64,000 bases of DNA, from the NCBI GenBank assembly GCA_033439265.1, contig JAVTVX010000031.1:11517501-11581500 (forward strand), read 5' to 3'. This DNA is from Dillenia suffruticosa (lineage: Eukaryota > Streptophyta > Magnoliopsida > Dilleniales > Dilleniaceae). Numbering within the stretch: the stretch's first letter is position 1; each line of letters starts with the position of its first letter. The notes beneath the pieces were generated by a model, which searched no databases, was not told where the DNA came from, and saw only the letters and a program-made list of their open reading frames with translations. A program made the position numbers and the translations under genes. Below are positions 48,251 to 58,665 of the stretch, in pieces.

Positions 48251-48599
48251 GACTTTATCTAGTCTTCAATTCATTTGTAAGAAAGAACTGTAAGATGCAA
48301 AAGAAACAAATATCAGAATTTGAAAACAAAGTCAAAAAACAGATAGACTTTGAGACTCCTAGACTAGATGGACTTCGATATTTTGAGATCTTTCTTTGGC
48401 TTCCCCTTCTCCTTCATCAAAGCATCCAATTTTTCTTGTATATTGGAAATATTCATTCTGTTGAAACAACACATTTGACCAATCATGGTTTATCGCCTTT
48501 CAATATTCTGTAACTTTTCCCAAATCATTTGAAGAGTGATTGGTTGGATGCTCGATGATTCACCTTCCCCGGTCCTCCTTTCCTTTCTTGGAACATTTT

Positions 48600-49602
48600 T
48601 TATTTCTTCATCAGGCTCAAGCTCAATTTCCTCAACTTGTCTCTTTCCTGTTCCTCTTTTTTTCCCCATTCTCCCTCATCATTGCTCATCCATCTTGCCC
48701 TTAGCATTGAGGATGCATTGATTGAATTCTTATCACTCAATTTAACAATTGAATCATTTTCCAATTCCACTCTATTCTTAGACAACTTGTCAGTTATCAT
48801 ACTAGCATAGGGTAGAAGAAAGCTCTCAGATGTGTGTGCAAAGATCATGAAATGGGGAACCATATAATGGAAACCAGGATTCTTACCATTGATAATCCAA
48901 GCCATTAATCACAAGTCTTCCTTCGAAATTATAGTATAGTTGCCTCATCTAAATCTTAACACATGACTTACTATTAAGTATAGAATTCCTTCATGAAAGT
49001 GGTACTAGTGTTCACTACACTCAGATTCTTATCACCAAAAACCACCCTAGCATTGTCCAGATAGGTAGACTTCATGTACATTTCACACTTTTCATACGGG
49101 ACCCATAGAATTCCATTATCTTCATATCTCTTCCTAGGTGTTACCTTAAATTCTTTCCCATTCACAAATGTCTTCAATGCACAAGAGACATAGTGATCAT
49201 TGATAGTAATTCGCATCTCATTCATGGGTTTTTCATAGATGACTTCTAGGTTATTGTAGAATAATCTGACTTCTTTCTCATGAATGTACTTGTTAGGGTA
49301 TAAGAGAAAAGAATGGCATACCTCAATAAGGTGTTCTTCGTATTTGAAACCAACTCTTTTCATAACTCCCAATCAATCAATCGACCATGGTTCACTTTCC
49401 TTTTCACAAATACTTTGTTGAGCATATCACTTTGCTTCATAGACTAAAACTCATAGGTGTTGAACTATGGTATCGGTTGTGGAGGATTAGAAGGTGGATT
49501 GGATGGTTGTGTGGAAGAAGACAAACCCTTTCCTATGGGTTTCGAAGATCGTTTCGACGGTTCCGAGGGTTTCTTGACAGGAATTTTCATCTTTGGTGCC
49601 AT
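48600..49602 (-). pseudogene. Extra ORF after pol (aORF) of the SIRE-like element
   Basis: On the minus strand it starts at 49602 with MAPKMKIPVKKPSEPSKRSSKP, a basic, Pro/Ser-rich N-terminus, followed after stops by a globular part (49372-48974: CHSFLLYPNKYIHEKEVRLFYNNL) and a further frame to 48600. SIRE-type elements often carry an ORF here, sometimes called env-like. The start and body here look more like the 'putative plant transposon protein' type than an envelope, and I see no signal peptide or transmembrane segment. Stops at about 49466 and 49447 and a shift near 49370 break it. Confidence 0.55.
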
Positions 49603-50000
49603 TGGAGATTGATTCGTGTAGGGAATAGTGATTAAGGGTTTGAATTTGGAGGTTAGGGTTTCGGATTTGAAAGTTAGAGTTTTATGAGGGAAGATGAAGA
49701 GTTTGAAAATTTTAGTTATTAAGGTTAATTAGGTCAATGTGCCAACCATTGGTATTCCATTAGATGGTACTCAGGTCGACAAGTTTAAAAGCACAACAAC
49801 CTGTTTGGTACAACTAGGTCGACATACATAAAAAAGGTATCGACCTGCCTTCTTGTTATCCCTTAGGTCAACATCATTATAGTCGGGTCGATGTGTCAGT
49901 TTCAGAGTTTTGTTCTAAGTACTGGTTCGTGATCAAGTCGACATGGTTTATATCTCCAACGTCCATCAAGTCGACAAGCCTCTGTACATTTTCAAATCTG

Positions 50001-51650
50001 TCAACATACTTTGATAAATAGGTCGACTTGGAATCTATTTCTCAGAAAAATGATACTCTGTTTTTCATTCCGTCTTCTATATCTCTTCATTTCTATCATT
50101 CTCAAATCCATTCTTAATTCACAGAACCTATTTTTATCTAATGGTTTGATAAGAATATCTGCAATTTGTTTTTGAGTGTTAATATACTCGAGAATAATCA
50201 CATTTTTCAGAACATGATCATGGATGAAATGATATCTTACTTCTATGTGTTTGGATCGTGAGTGATGCACTGGGTTCTTTGTGAGATTTATTGCACTTGT
50301 GTTATCACACTTGATTGGTATACAATCAAAATCTAGCCCGTAGTCTTTCGTTTGGTGTTTGATCCAAAGGATCTGTGCTGTACACTGTTCAGCTAAAACA
50401 TATTCAACTTTCGTTATTGACAAAGCCACACTACTTTGCTTTTTCGAAAACCATGATACCAACATGTTTCTAAAAAATTTACAAGTGCTACTTGTTCTTT
50501 TTCTATCTATTTTACATCCAGTAAAGTCAGTATCACAAAACTCATGCAATTGAAAGCTTGAGTTTCTATAGTACCAAAGTCCTAAGTGTGTTGTTTCCTT
50601 TAAGTATCTAAAGATTTTTTTGACTACAACCAAGTGAGATTCTTTAGGATCTGACTGAAATCTAGCATAAAAACGTATGTTGAATTGTATGTCAGACTTG
50701 AAGCAGCAAGATAGAGCAATGACCCAATCATGCTTCTATAAAGTTTTTGACAAATTAACTTACAATTTTCATTTTTGTTCAGCTTGATATTTATGCTCAT
50801 TGGTGTTACATTTCCCTTACAGTCACTAAACCCAAATCTTTTAATTAAATCATTTGCATATTTTGATTGATTATAAAAATTTCATCTTCTGATTGTTTGA
50901 TTTGCAGACCAAGAAAGTTGTTCAGCTCACCCATCATACTCATTTCAAATTTTCCTTGCATTTTGGTTGCAAATTCCTTACACATTCTCGTGCTAGTTCT
51001 TCCAAATATTATGTCATCTATGTATATTTGTATGATCAAGAAATTATCATCTCTCTTTTTGATAAATAGAGTCATATCTATCTTCCCTCATTCAAATTCA
51101 TTTTCTATCAAAAAGTTGCTTAATCTTTCGTACCAAGTTTTAGGAGTTTGTTTCAGACCATACAAAGTTTTGGTTAATTTGTACACATATTCAGAACATT
51201 TAGAATCTTCAAATCTAGGAGGTTGTTTAACATATACTATCTCATTCAAGTAACCATTCAAAAATGTACTTTTGACATCCATTTGGTAAAGTTTGAAATT
51301 CATAAAGTAAGAGAAGGCAAGCTATATTCTTATGACTTCTAATCTTGCTACTGGTGCATACGTTTCATCGTGATCAATTATTTTCTCATGACTGTAACAT
51401 TTGGCCATTAATCTTGATTTGTTTCTTGTGATTGTGCCAGATTCATCAAATTTATTTCTAAAGACCCATTTGGTTTCAATCACTAATTGATCCGTAGGTC
51501 TAGGAACTAAATTCCATACTTTGTTTCTCTCAAACTGATTTAGTTCATCTTGTATTGCCATAATCCAATATTCATCTTCTAAGACTTCATTCACGTTTTT
51601 GGGTTCGCTTTGAGAAATAAAAGCCACATACTCACATTGATTATGCATTA
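50001..51650 (-). pseudogene. SIRE-like RT and RNase H
   Basis: 51648-51322 starts RT with YWIMAIQDELNQFERNKVW. 51303-51088 has MDVKSTFLNGYLNE and LYGLKQ. 51075-50845 has IYIDDIIFG, with the catalytic Asp pair intact. 50633-50001 is a long RNase H frame with CDTDFTGCKIDRKRTS, VSWFSKKQSSVALS, the IKCDNTSAINL block and IADILIKPLDK. Few breaks separate these parts, so decay is moderate. Confidence 0.93.
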
Positions 51651-51795
51651 CAAATTTGGTTCTTACTCCTGAACTAATACTCTCAATTATGTTTTTTGGA
51701 TTTATATCTTTCCTAATCTAAGGATATTTGGTCTCCTGCTCCTGTTGTATTTCATTTCTTTCCTCCTGCACCATGAGTTTATTTGGTTCTTCTTT

Positions 51796-52730
51796 CTAAC
51801 TATTTGCATCATCAGATAAGCTTATTTCATTTAACTTCTCAGTCATTTCTTCGTCATCTAATATTCTTTGATTGATGTTATTTTCTTCATCAAACTCCTC
51901 ATGAATTGACTCATCCACTATCATGGTTCTTTTATTATAGATTTTATAAGCTTTGCTTGCTAAAAAATAGCCTAAAAAGATTCCTTCATCACTTTTGACA
52001 TCAAATTTTCCTAATGCTTCTTTTCCATTATTTAACACAAAACATTTGCATCCAAATACCCTAAAGTATGCTATATTTTGGTTTCCTTCCTTTGTAAAGT
52101 TCATAGGGAGTTTTTTTTTTAGGATTGGTCTCACTTGAACTCTATTCAAAATATAGCATACTGTGTTCACTGCTTCTACCCCAAAAGAATTTAGGTAGAT
52201 TATTTTCACAAAGTATTGTCCTAACCATTTCTTGGAGAATTCTATTCTTCCTTTCTACCACCTCATTTTGTTGAGATGTCCAAGGAGCTGAGAAATTATG
52301 GTCAATACTATTATGATTACAGAAATCATCCATGGTTTTGTTCTCAAATTTCTTGTCATGATCACTTCTAATACTCTTAATAGATATTCCCTTCTCATTT
52401 TGAATTTTCTTGCATAATCTAATGAATGTCTCACTAGTTTCTTCCTTTTTGGCAAGAAATAGCACCCAACAGAATTAGAACAATCATCAATGATTACAAA
52501 ATTATAATGTTTTCTTCCTAAATTTTGTGTTCTAGTAGGTCGAAACAAATCATTATGAAGAAGTTCCAGAGGACTTCCTGTTGATACATAATTTTTAGAT
52601 TTAAAAGATGTTTTTGTTTGCTTTCCTTTCATACATGTATCACACAATTTGTTCTTTTCAAATTTTAATTTTGGAAAACCTTTAACTATATCTTTCCTAA
52701 CTAATTTTGAAATTGTGTCCATACTAACAT
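51796..52730 (-). pseudogene. SIRE-like integrase
   Basis: 52722-52255 carries the zinc-region Cys pair (LCDTCMKGKQ) and the first Asp in LELLHNDLF. The next frame (52465-52142) has the second Asp in IRSDHDKKFEN and the Glu in VVERKNR. 52209-51796 continues with YILNRVQVRP and FRVFGCKCFVLN. A frame break lies near 52460, and one at 52142-52209 links the last two frames. Confidence 0.92.
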
Positions 52731-52746
52731 GTTCTAATTTTCTATG

Positions 52747-53170
52747 TCATAGCCATGATGAATTTTTATTCACAACAACTAAATATGACTCATTAGAGAT
52801 TTCTAAGTGTTCTAGATCAATTGCATAAATGTTTCCTCTTCTGTGATAAGTAAATTTTATAAGTCCAGAGGATTTATCAATAATGGAGCATGCATCAACT
52901 TCAAACAGTACAGAATAAACTTTGTCACATAGTTGACTAACATTTAATAAACTAAATTTTAGTCCGGACACAAGTAATACATTTTGAATTTGAGATTTAG
53001 AAGACTTACCTCCAATATTGTCTATGTCGACAATATTTCCTTTTGAATTGTCTTAAAAAGCGACATTTCCTCCTTTCTTACTTTCAAGATAAGAGAATTT
53101 CGATGCGTCTCCGATCATGTGTTTTGAGTATCCACTGTCCATGCACAAAACATTTTTGCCAGGAGATTCT
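52747..53170 (-). pseudogene. SIRE-like protease and pre-integrase region
   Basis: On the minus strand CMDSGYSKHMIGD near 53113-53160 is the copia aspartic protease active-site block (DSG). 52971-52747 has SGLKFSLLNVSQLCDKVYSVLF, the pre-integrase pattern. Stops lie between them. Confidence 0.85.
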
Positions 53171-53308
53171 TTTGACTTTAAGCACACCTGCAATGAAGAA
53201 CAATCACACATTTGCCTTTGGTACCCATATCCTTTTGGATATGGCTAAGTTAGCTCTGAAATTATCTTTGGGGATCCATTTTAAGGTTGTTCTTGAGGAG
53301 TTCAGAAA

Positions 53309-55065
53309 TCAGCAATTATAAATTGAGTGTCTATTCTTCTTGCAGTAGGTGTAGTGTCTGATTGGTGTTCTTGGTTTCTTAGTATTGTTTAAAACCATAT
53401 TTTTGAATTTGCAAATTTCATATTTATGTCTCATCTTTATGCACGTGTGACATCTTTCTTGTTTAGCATTTTCAAAGCTCGACACAAAAAATCTATACAA
53501 CTTTTTCTGTATTTGGTTAGAATTAAATCTCAATCTTGCCTTATCAAATACGGCTCTTTGGACTCTTAGCATGGTATCTAACTTTTCTGATCCTTGAATA
53601 AATTTCATTAGTATAATATTTTATCTTTGATTCTTTTCTTTTTGTTTATCTAATTCTTTCTTTAAAAACATATTTCATTTACAAGAATGTCATTATCTTT
53701 CTCTGAGCATTCAACATTCAGTTTCTTCTTAAGTTCATCAACGTACAGATCCAATTCAGCATTTTTTCTTCTCAGTTCATTTACTTCACTTTTTGATTTC
53801 TCTGATACTTTGACATTTTCAGCCAGCTCCTTCCTTAGCAAATTATTTTTTCTTTTAAGTCTTTTTACTTCCTTTAATGATTCTACTAAAGCCTCACGTA
53901 ATTCAAAGATAGAAAAGTCATTTTCAGATTTAGAACATGATGAATAGAGTGTGGAGTTTACCTCACTGTCAGAAAATTTTTCATTTGCCATGAAACAAAT
54001 GTTTGTTTATTCCTCATTTTGCTCTTCATCACTTGATCTTGAATCTTCATCACTCCATGCAGCAAGTATCTTTTTCTTTTTCTTCTCTTTTCGGTCCTTT
54101 TTGTGCTTCTTCTCATCCCTTTTTAAAGATGGGCAGTCAGCCTTCATGTGCCCAAACTTTTTACATTCAAAATATCTGATTTCTTCCTTCTTTTCTAGCT
54201 TTTTGAAGAATGACTTGTTCTTGTTCCTCTTTCTCATCATGAATTTTCTGAATTTTCTTGTTAGAAGAGTTTCATCCTCTTCATCTTCTTTTTCTTCTAA
54301 GCTGGATGTACTTTCCTCATTGTCAACCTTCAAGTCTACTCCTTTGCCTTTTTCTTCTTTAGCATGTTCCTTCATATTCAATTTCATCTCATGGGTTATC
54401 AAGGATCCCACGAGTTCATCCATTGTCAAAGTCTCAAGATTCTTGGACTTCTCAATTGCAGTCACTTTGGACTCCCAAGACTTTGATAGACTTCTCAGAA
54501 TTTTGTCCACCATGTCTTTTTGAGGGATTCCTTTTCCAAGTAGTCTAACCTCATTAGTTACCTTGTTAAATCTTGTGATCATCTCACTGATTGCTTCTCC
54601 ATTCTTTATCTTGAAGACTTCATATTATTGCTTCAGCAATCTGATTTTGCTCTTACGTACTTGGTCAGTTCCTTCGTAGGTGGCTTCAAGTTTTTCCTAA
54701 ATCTCCTTTGCTATGATGCAAGATGAGACTCGATTGTATTCGTTGACACTCAATGCAAGGTGAAGAAGATTGATGGCTTTGCAATTGGCTTGATAAGCTT
54801 TCTTTTGTTTCACGGTTATATTTTTCAATTTTGCCAGCACATGAACTCCATCTATCTCTTCAGTAGGAAATTCAACTCATTCTTCGATAATTTCCCATGC
54901 ATTTAGGTCTTATGCAATGATAAAGTTGCGCATCATTTGCTTCCAATAGCTGAAGTTGCTTCCATTGAATAATGATGCACGGTTATTTGAGCAAGTTTCA
55001 ATTGGTAAGTTGTCTCTGTTGATTGCCATTTGGATCTTTGGTGTTGAGCTGTTAGGCCTTTTGAC
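53309..55065 (-). pseudogene. SIRE-like gag
   Basis: Minus-strand gag begins just after the primer site: SLFNGSNFSYWKQMMRNFI at about 54990-54910, then a UBN2-type capsid with MITRFNKVTNEVRLLGKGIP (54582), a zinc knuckle at about 54140-54185 whose first Cys is Tyr (YFECKKFGHMKADC), and a Lys-rich tail. A coiled-coil region follows at 53991-53662 (LREALVESLKEVKRLKRKNNLL) and a further basic region to 53309. The length and coiled coil suit SIRE-type gag. Several stops lie between the blocks. Confidence 0.88.
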
Positions 55066-55067
55066 AA

Positions 55068-55088
55068 CACACCCGCTCTGATACCAAT
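55068..55088 (-). other. Primer-binding site of the SIRE-like element
   Basis: On the minus strand ATTGGTATCAGAGCGGG directly follows the 5' LTR end AATAACA, a perfect initiator tRNA-Met site. Confidence 0.92.
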
Positions 55089-57091
55089 TGTTATTCAACT
55101 AGAGAGGGGTGAATAGTTGAATAAATACTTTTCGACACTTTTTCTAAATTTAAAACTATATGACAGTAAATGAAAACAAATAAAGAAGGCACAAGGAATT
55201 TTTATAGTGGTTCCACCAAACCCAGTGTACGTCCACTCCCAAACCCCCCTGGATTTTTCACTAAATGCTTAGTTTGCAAACTTGATTACAAGTTCAAATT
55301 CAACCTCATACAGTGTTACGTCAGAATGCTACAATTCAATCTAAGTCAAAATGAATTTTGGCTTCTCTAGACTTAAGACAGTATCACACACTCCTTAGTT
55401 TTTTACACTCGAATTAATCTATAAATGAAAGTCAAGAATTGAGACTTACTTTTCTCAAATTTAACAGAATGAAAAATTATGAGAGATGTTTAATACAATT
55501 AAAAACTTTCAAGTGCACAGAGATGAGCTTTTTCAGTACTCAATGGAGTTTTTAATTCAAGTCGTTGTGAGTCATTGTCTCTTGTAACCCTCTCTATTTT
55601 CTGCTTCTCAATATTTATTGAGGCATTGAATAGATTCGTTGAGGGTTGGTGGTGGTTATTGCATCCGAACGTTGCGCATTTAATTTCCACCATTAAAGTT
55701 TTTGTAACTATTCCTTCATTCGTGTTGAATTTTCATTTCTTTTACTCGTGCCTCTTTTAAATCAGCTAATCAGACTTTGTTTGCGCTGCAGTTGAATGTT
55801 AGTTTTGATAGAAAAGGAAACATTTCAGAGATCAAAGAAATAAGGGGTCCATTAGGTTTAAAATTTTTTCCCAGATTTAGTTTCTGACACATACAGGTCG
55901 ACAAGTCTATTGTGGATATCGACCTGAATTTGAATCATTCCTTGTGTATTTCCATGCTAATAGGTCGACAAGATACTCTTCCTGGTCGACAAGGAACTGT
56001 GCCAAATAAAATTGATGGACATGTGATTCTTAATTGGTCGATATGTTCATATGTGTCGACAAGTTTTCAGCCGTGTCGATGTGTAATATTTCAGACTTTG
56101 TGAAGAATAGGTCGACAGGTTATTTAAATGCATCGACATGTTCCTATTCATATAATAAATTGGTCGATATGTGAAAGTCAATTGGTCGATGTGCATATGT
56201 TGTGTCGACAAGAAGATACGGGTCAACGTGTGTCTTAATGAGCAAACACTCACTAGGTTGACATATCTGATAATATATATCTACATGCTACTATGTAAAT
56301 TTTGATTGATGGATCTGAGTAATTTAATTTGTCAATGTGTTTCTACAGGTCGACAAAACTTTTACTATGTTGATGTGTGTTTGTTTCAGAAACATAATAG
56401 ACGGGTCGACATGTGTTCATCAAGAGTTGATGTGTCACTATTCATTTATTGAATTGGTCGACGTGTCTGAGTAAATTGGTTGATGTGTTTTGGCTAAGTC
56501 GATAAGCACAGTAACACGTTGAAGTATGCGTTTCCGACGCAAGTGTCATCAGGTTGATGTGTCAATCCAACAGGTTGATGTGTTACTATTTGGATATTAA
56601 ATTGGTCGACACAGTGTATGAAATTGGTGGACATGTTACTGTTCAGGTTGATGTGTTGTAAAACAGGTTGATGTGTCGAGGTAAATTGGTCGATGTGTTA
56701 CTGTTCCTATAGCTTTATGTCGACAAGGTTTGTGCAGGCATTGATGTCCTAATGTGTTCTCTTTTCTTAGTGTCGACGTCTGATATGTTATGGCTCATGT
56801 GCTTGAACAATTGGTTGATGTGTAATTTTTATATTGGTCCACCTGACACCTATGGGTCGATGTGTGTTGGTGTAGGTCAAAATGTTCAGACATATGTTTT
56901 TATACAAAACATTTGGCTCAGGTCGACAAGAATATCAAACAGGTCGATGTATGTGTGTGAATGTCACAGGCCGATGTGGTTTCAAAGCAGGTTGACCTGT
57001 ACTAGAGACTTCTGAATTTTCTAACTGTTTTCTTATTTTCTCGAACTATTTCCTTCTAAACTTTTATCATCAAAACTCTTCTAAGTCAATA
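55089..57091 (-). repeat. 5' LTR of the SIRE-like element
   Basis: 2003 bp, aligns along its full length with 45319-47326 with scattered substitutions, many of them C/T or G/A at CpG within GTCGAC-type words. Plus-strand ends TGTTATTCAACTAG and AAGTCAATA. Confidence 0.93.
55890..57000 (-). repeat. GTCGAC/GTCGAT motif array in U3
   Basis: The U3 half of the LTR holds several dozen degenerate copies of GTCGACAAG, GTCGATGTG or GTTGATGTG, usually 15-40 bp apart, many preceded by AG or TTG. The same array occupies 46120-47240 in the other LTR, and a further group of about ten lies at 49735-50030 outside the LTRs. Confidence 0.75.
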
Positions 57092-57096
57092 AATAT

Positions 57097-57514
57097 ATTC
57101 TCATAAAACCTCTCTATATGATGGGAGTATTAAGGAGAAGAGCAATACATTGACCCAGGGACCATAACCCTTATTTATAGTTGTAGGGATGACTTTACTA
57201 CCAAATTCATGATAAAATTTTGCTTATTTAGCTTATTACAGTTACCTTATCAAATTCACATGAATTTAGGTAACTGTCAAACCATTCTTAAGTCACCCTT
57301 TGACATTCTTTATTTAACTCATCATAAATAGCAAATATCCATCGGTATCTACACATTTATTTATTTCCATATCATTTGAGATATTTAGACACAAATTATT
57401 GAATTTTCTAAATTTACCAGATCACTTTCATATGAGTTTATTTTATGGGTTTGACAGTATGCAATACATAATTATTTTAATATATAACCCCAATGTTGAA
57501 TTAATGATCCAACA
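57097..57514 (-). repeat. 5' LTR of the outer copia element, proximal part
   Basis: Continues the LTR after the SIRE-like insertion and aligns with 32641-33060. Preceded by AATAT (57092-57096), the second, one-base-mutated copy of the AATGT target site. Ends with TGATCCAACA. It contains the LTR TATA motif at about 57167-57179. Confidence 0.92.
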
Positions 57515-57519
57515 CAAAA

Positions 57520-57838
57520 ACCCTATAAGCATCGAGAAGTGCTTTGGTGTTTGGACAAATGATATGGAAATCATCAATAAGAACATTATTACAAAAGAAG
57601 TGGTATTTGGTTCTACAACAGGAGAAATCCATCTGAGAAGCCTTTGAAAGGAAAAGAGGCTAAAAGATTAAACGAAATGTGAGATAAAGCCAAAAGGAAG
57701 GATATTGTAATGAGTATGGGAGGAGCTGCAAAAATATTGGTCCATTCAAGAATTTAAAATGAAGTCAAACCTAAATAAACTTGGTCGGCAAAGTCAAGTG
57801 GCTTTGGACCATCCCGGATGTTCAATTTCTTTTTTTAC
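57520..57838. other. Pre-insertion flank, unrecognised
   Basis: Joins directly to 32437 across the outer copia insertion. It has codon-like texture with scattered stops on the plus strand but no protein I recognise. It may be part of an older element or gene relic that continues beyond the CACTA element. Confidence 0.3.
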
Positions 57839-58003
57839 CCACAAGAAAAGAATGGTAAATTTGTTATTTTTTTTACAAACTTACATAGTTTTATTATCAG
57901 ATGTTTTTAAAATGCTACCACAAGGGGAAAAAAATGTAGCATCTCAACCACAATCACCAACTAATATGGACATCTCAAACATATTTAAGAGTTCAACAAA
58001 CGA
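57839..58003 (+). repeat. 165-bp direct repeat, left copy
   Basis: Identical over all 165 bp to 62952-63116. The two copies flank the CACTA element. The repeat starts CCACAAGAAAAG and ends TCAACAAACGA. It far exceeds a CACTA target duplication (3 bp). Confidence 0.97.
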
Positions 58004-58092
58004 GCAGTTCGTCGCTGCCTTCAGCGACGAACGCCCTGTTCGTCGCTGATTTCTGCGACGAACTCCTAGTTCGTCGCTGAATCGGTTGCAAA
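58004..58092 (+). repeat. Left subterminal repeats of the CACTA element
   Basis: At least five copies of TTCGTCGCTG or its complement in 90 bp, alternating in orientation. They match the words at the right end. In En/Spm such subterminal motifs are bound by TnpA. Confidence 0.8.
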
Positions 58093-58194
58093 ATATTTTT
58101 AATGCTCCTTTCCTCTACCTCTCTTTCCTCACTTTCCTCTCCCTCTCATCCTCCTCTCCCTCTCTTCCCCGCGGTGGTCTCCCTCCAACGAGGT

Positions 58195-58205
58195 ACTCTC
58201 TCTCT

Positions 58206-58279
<74 letters not shown>
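58195..58279 (+). repeat. CT microsatellite
   Basis: About 85 bp of CT repeat with a C-run and a few TTT interruptions, immediately before the GC-rich island. Confidence 0.9.
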
Positions 58280-58282
58280 GTT

Positions 58283-58665
58283 CCGGCGGCAATGCCGCCG
58301 GATCGTGGCGGGGGAAGGGCAGCGCCCCTCCCCCGGCCTGCTTGCAACGGCGGGGGAGGCGCCGCAGTGCCTCCCCCGCTGAGATCCGGCCAGATCCGGC
58401 CACAGAGGCCGGATCTCGGACGGGATGGCCCCGCCCGCATCTTCGCGGGCGGGGCCGACCGGGGGAGGGGCAGCGCCCCTCCCCCGGCCTGCTTTCAACG
58501 GTGGGGGAGGCGCCGCAGCGCCTCCCCCGGGCTGCTTTCAACCGCGGGGGAGGCGCAGCAGCGCCTCCCTCGCTGAGATCCGGCCGACGGGATGGCCCCG
58601 CCCGCATCTACGCGGGCGGGGCCCACCGGGGGAGGGGCAGCGCCCCTCCCCTGGGCTGCTTTTGT
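58283..58665 (+). repeat. GC-rich tandem-repeat island in the CACTA element
   Basis: About 380 bp of extreme GC content in an otherwise AT-rich element. It contains 2.3 copies of a roughly 150-165-bp unit beginning GGGCAGCGCCCCTCCCC (58316, 58467, 58634), with sub-repeats of GGGGGAGGCGCCGCAG and hairpins such as CCGCCCGCATCTTCGCGGGCGG-type arms. All six frames are open by composition and I do not regard it as protein-coding. It occupies the place of the GC-rich downstream control region of maize Spm. Confidence 0.85.

Larger units (their letters stand above)
45319..57091 (-). mobile_element. SIRE/Maximus-like copia element
   Basis: An 11.8-kb minus-strand element with about 2.0-kb LTRs inserted into the outer copia LTR (TSD AATGT/AATAT). 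Order on the minus strand: LTR, tRNA-Met primer site, gag with zinc knuckle and coiled coil, protease, integrase, RT (YIDD intact), RNase H, a spacer, an extra ORF, a low-complexity region, polypurine tract, LTR. Large size, long gag, RNase H of the DTDFTGCKIDRKRTS/WFSKKQ type and an ORF after pol place it with the SIRE/Maximus lineage. All genes carry stops. The LTRs are clearly more alike than those of the copia at 4.9 kb, so it is younger than its host element. Confidence 0.92.
32443..57514 (-). mobile_element. Copia element carrying two nested insertions
   Basis: The outer element spans 25 kb as it stands and is flanked by a perfect 5-bp target duplication CAAAA (32438-32442 and 57515-57519). 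Its left LTR (32443-33060) is complete. Its right LTR is split into 45122-45318 and 57097-57514 by a second copia element. Its leader is split by a pararetrovirus at about 38780-44868. Removing both leaves about 7.2 kb, reasonable for a copia element with a long leader. Gag, integrase, RT and RNase H run in copia order on the minus strand, all with stops, and the RT box is YIND rather than YVDD. Confidence 0.9.

Noticed and set aside
53687-54523. Plus-strand Ser/Phe-rich frames at 53687-53947 and 53951-54523
   Set aside because: Antisense shadows of the Lys/Glu-rich gag and coiled-coil region on the minus strand.
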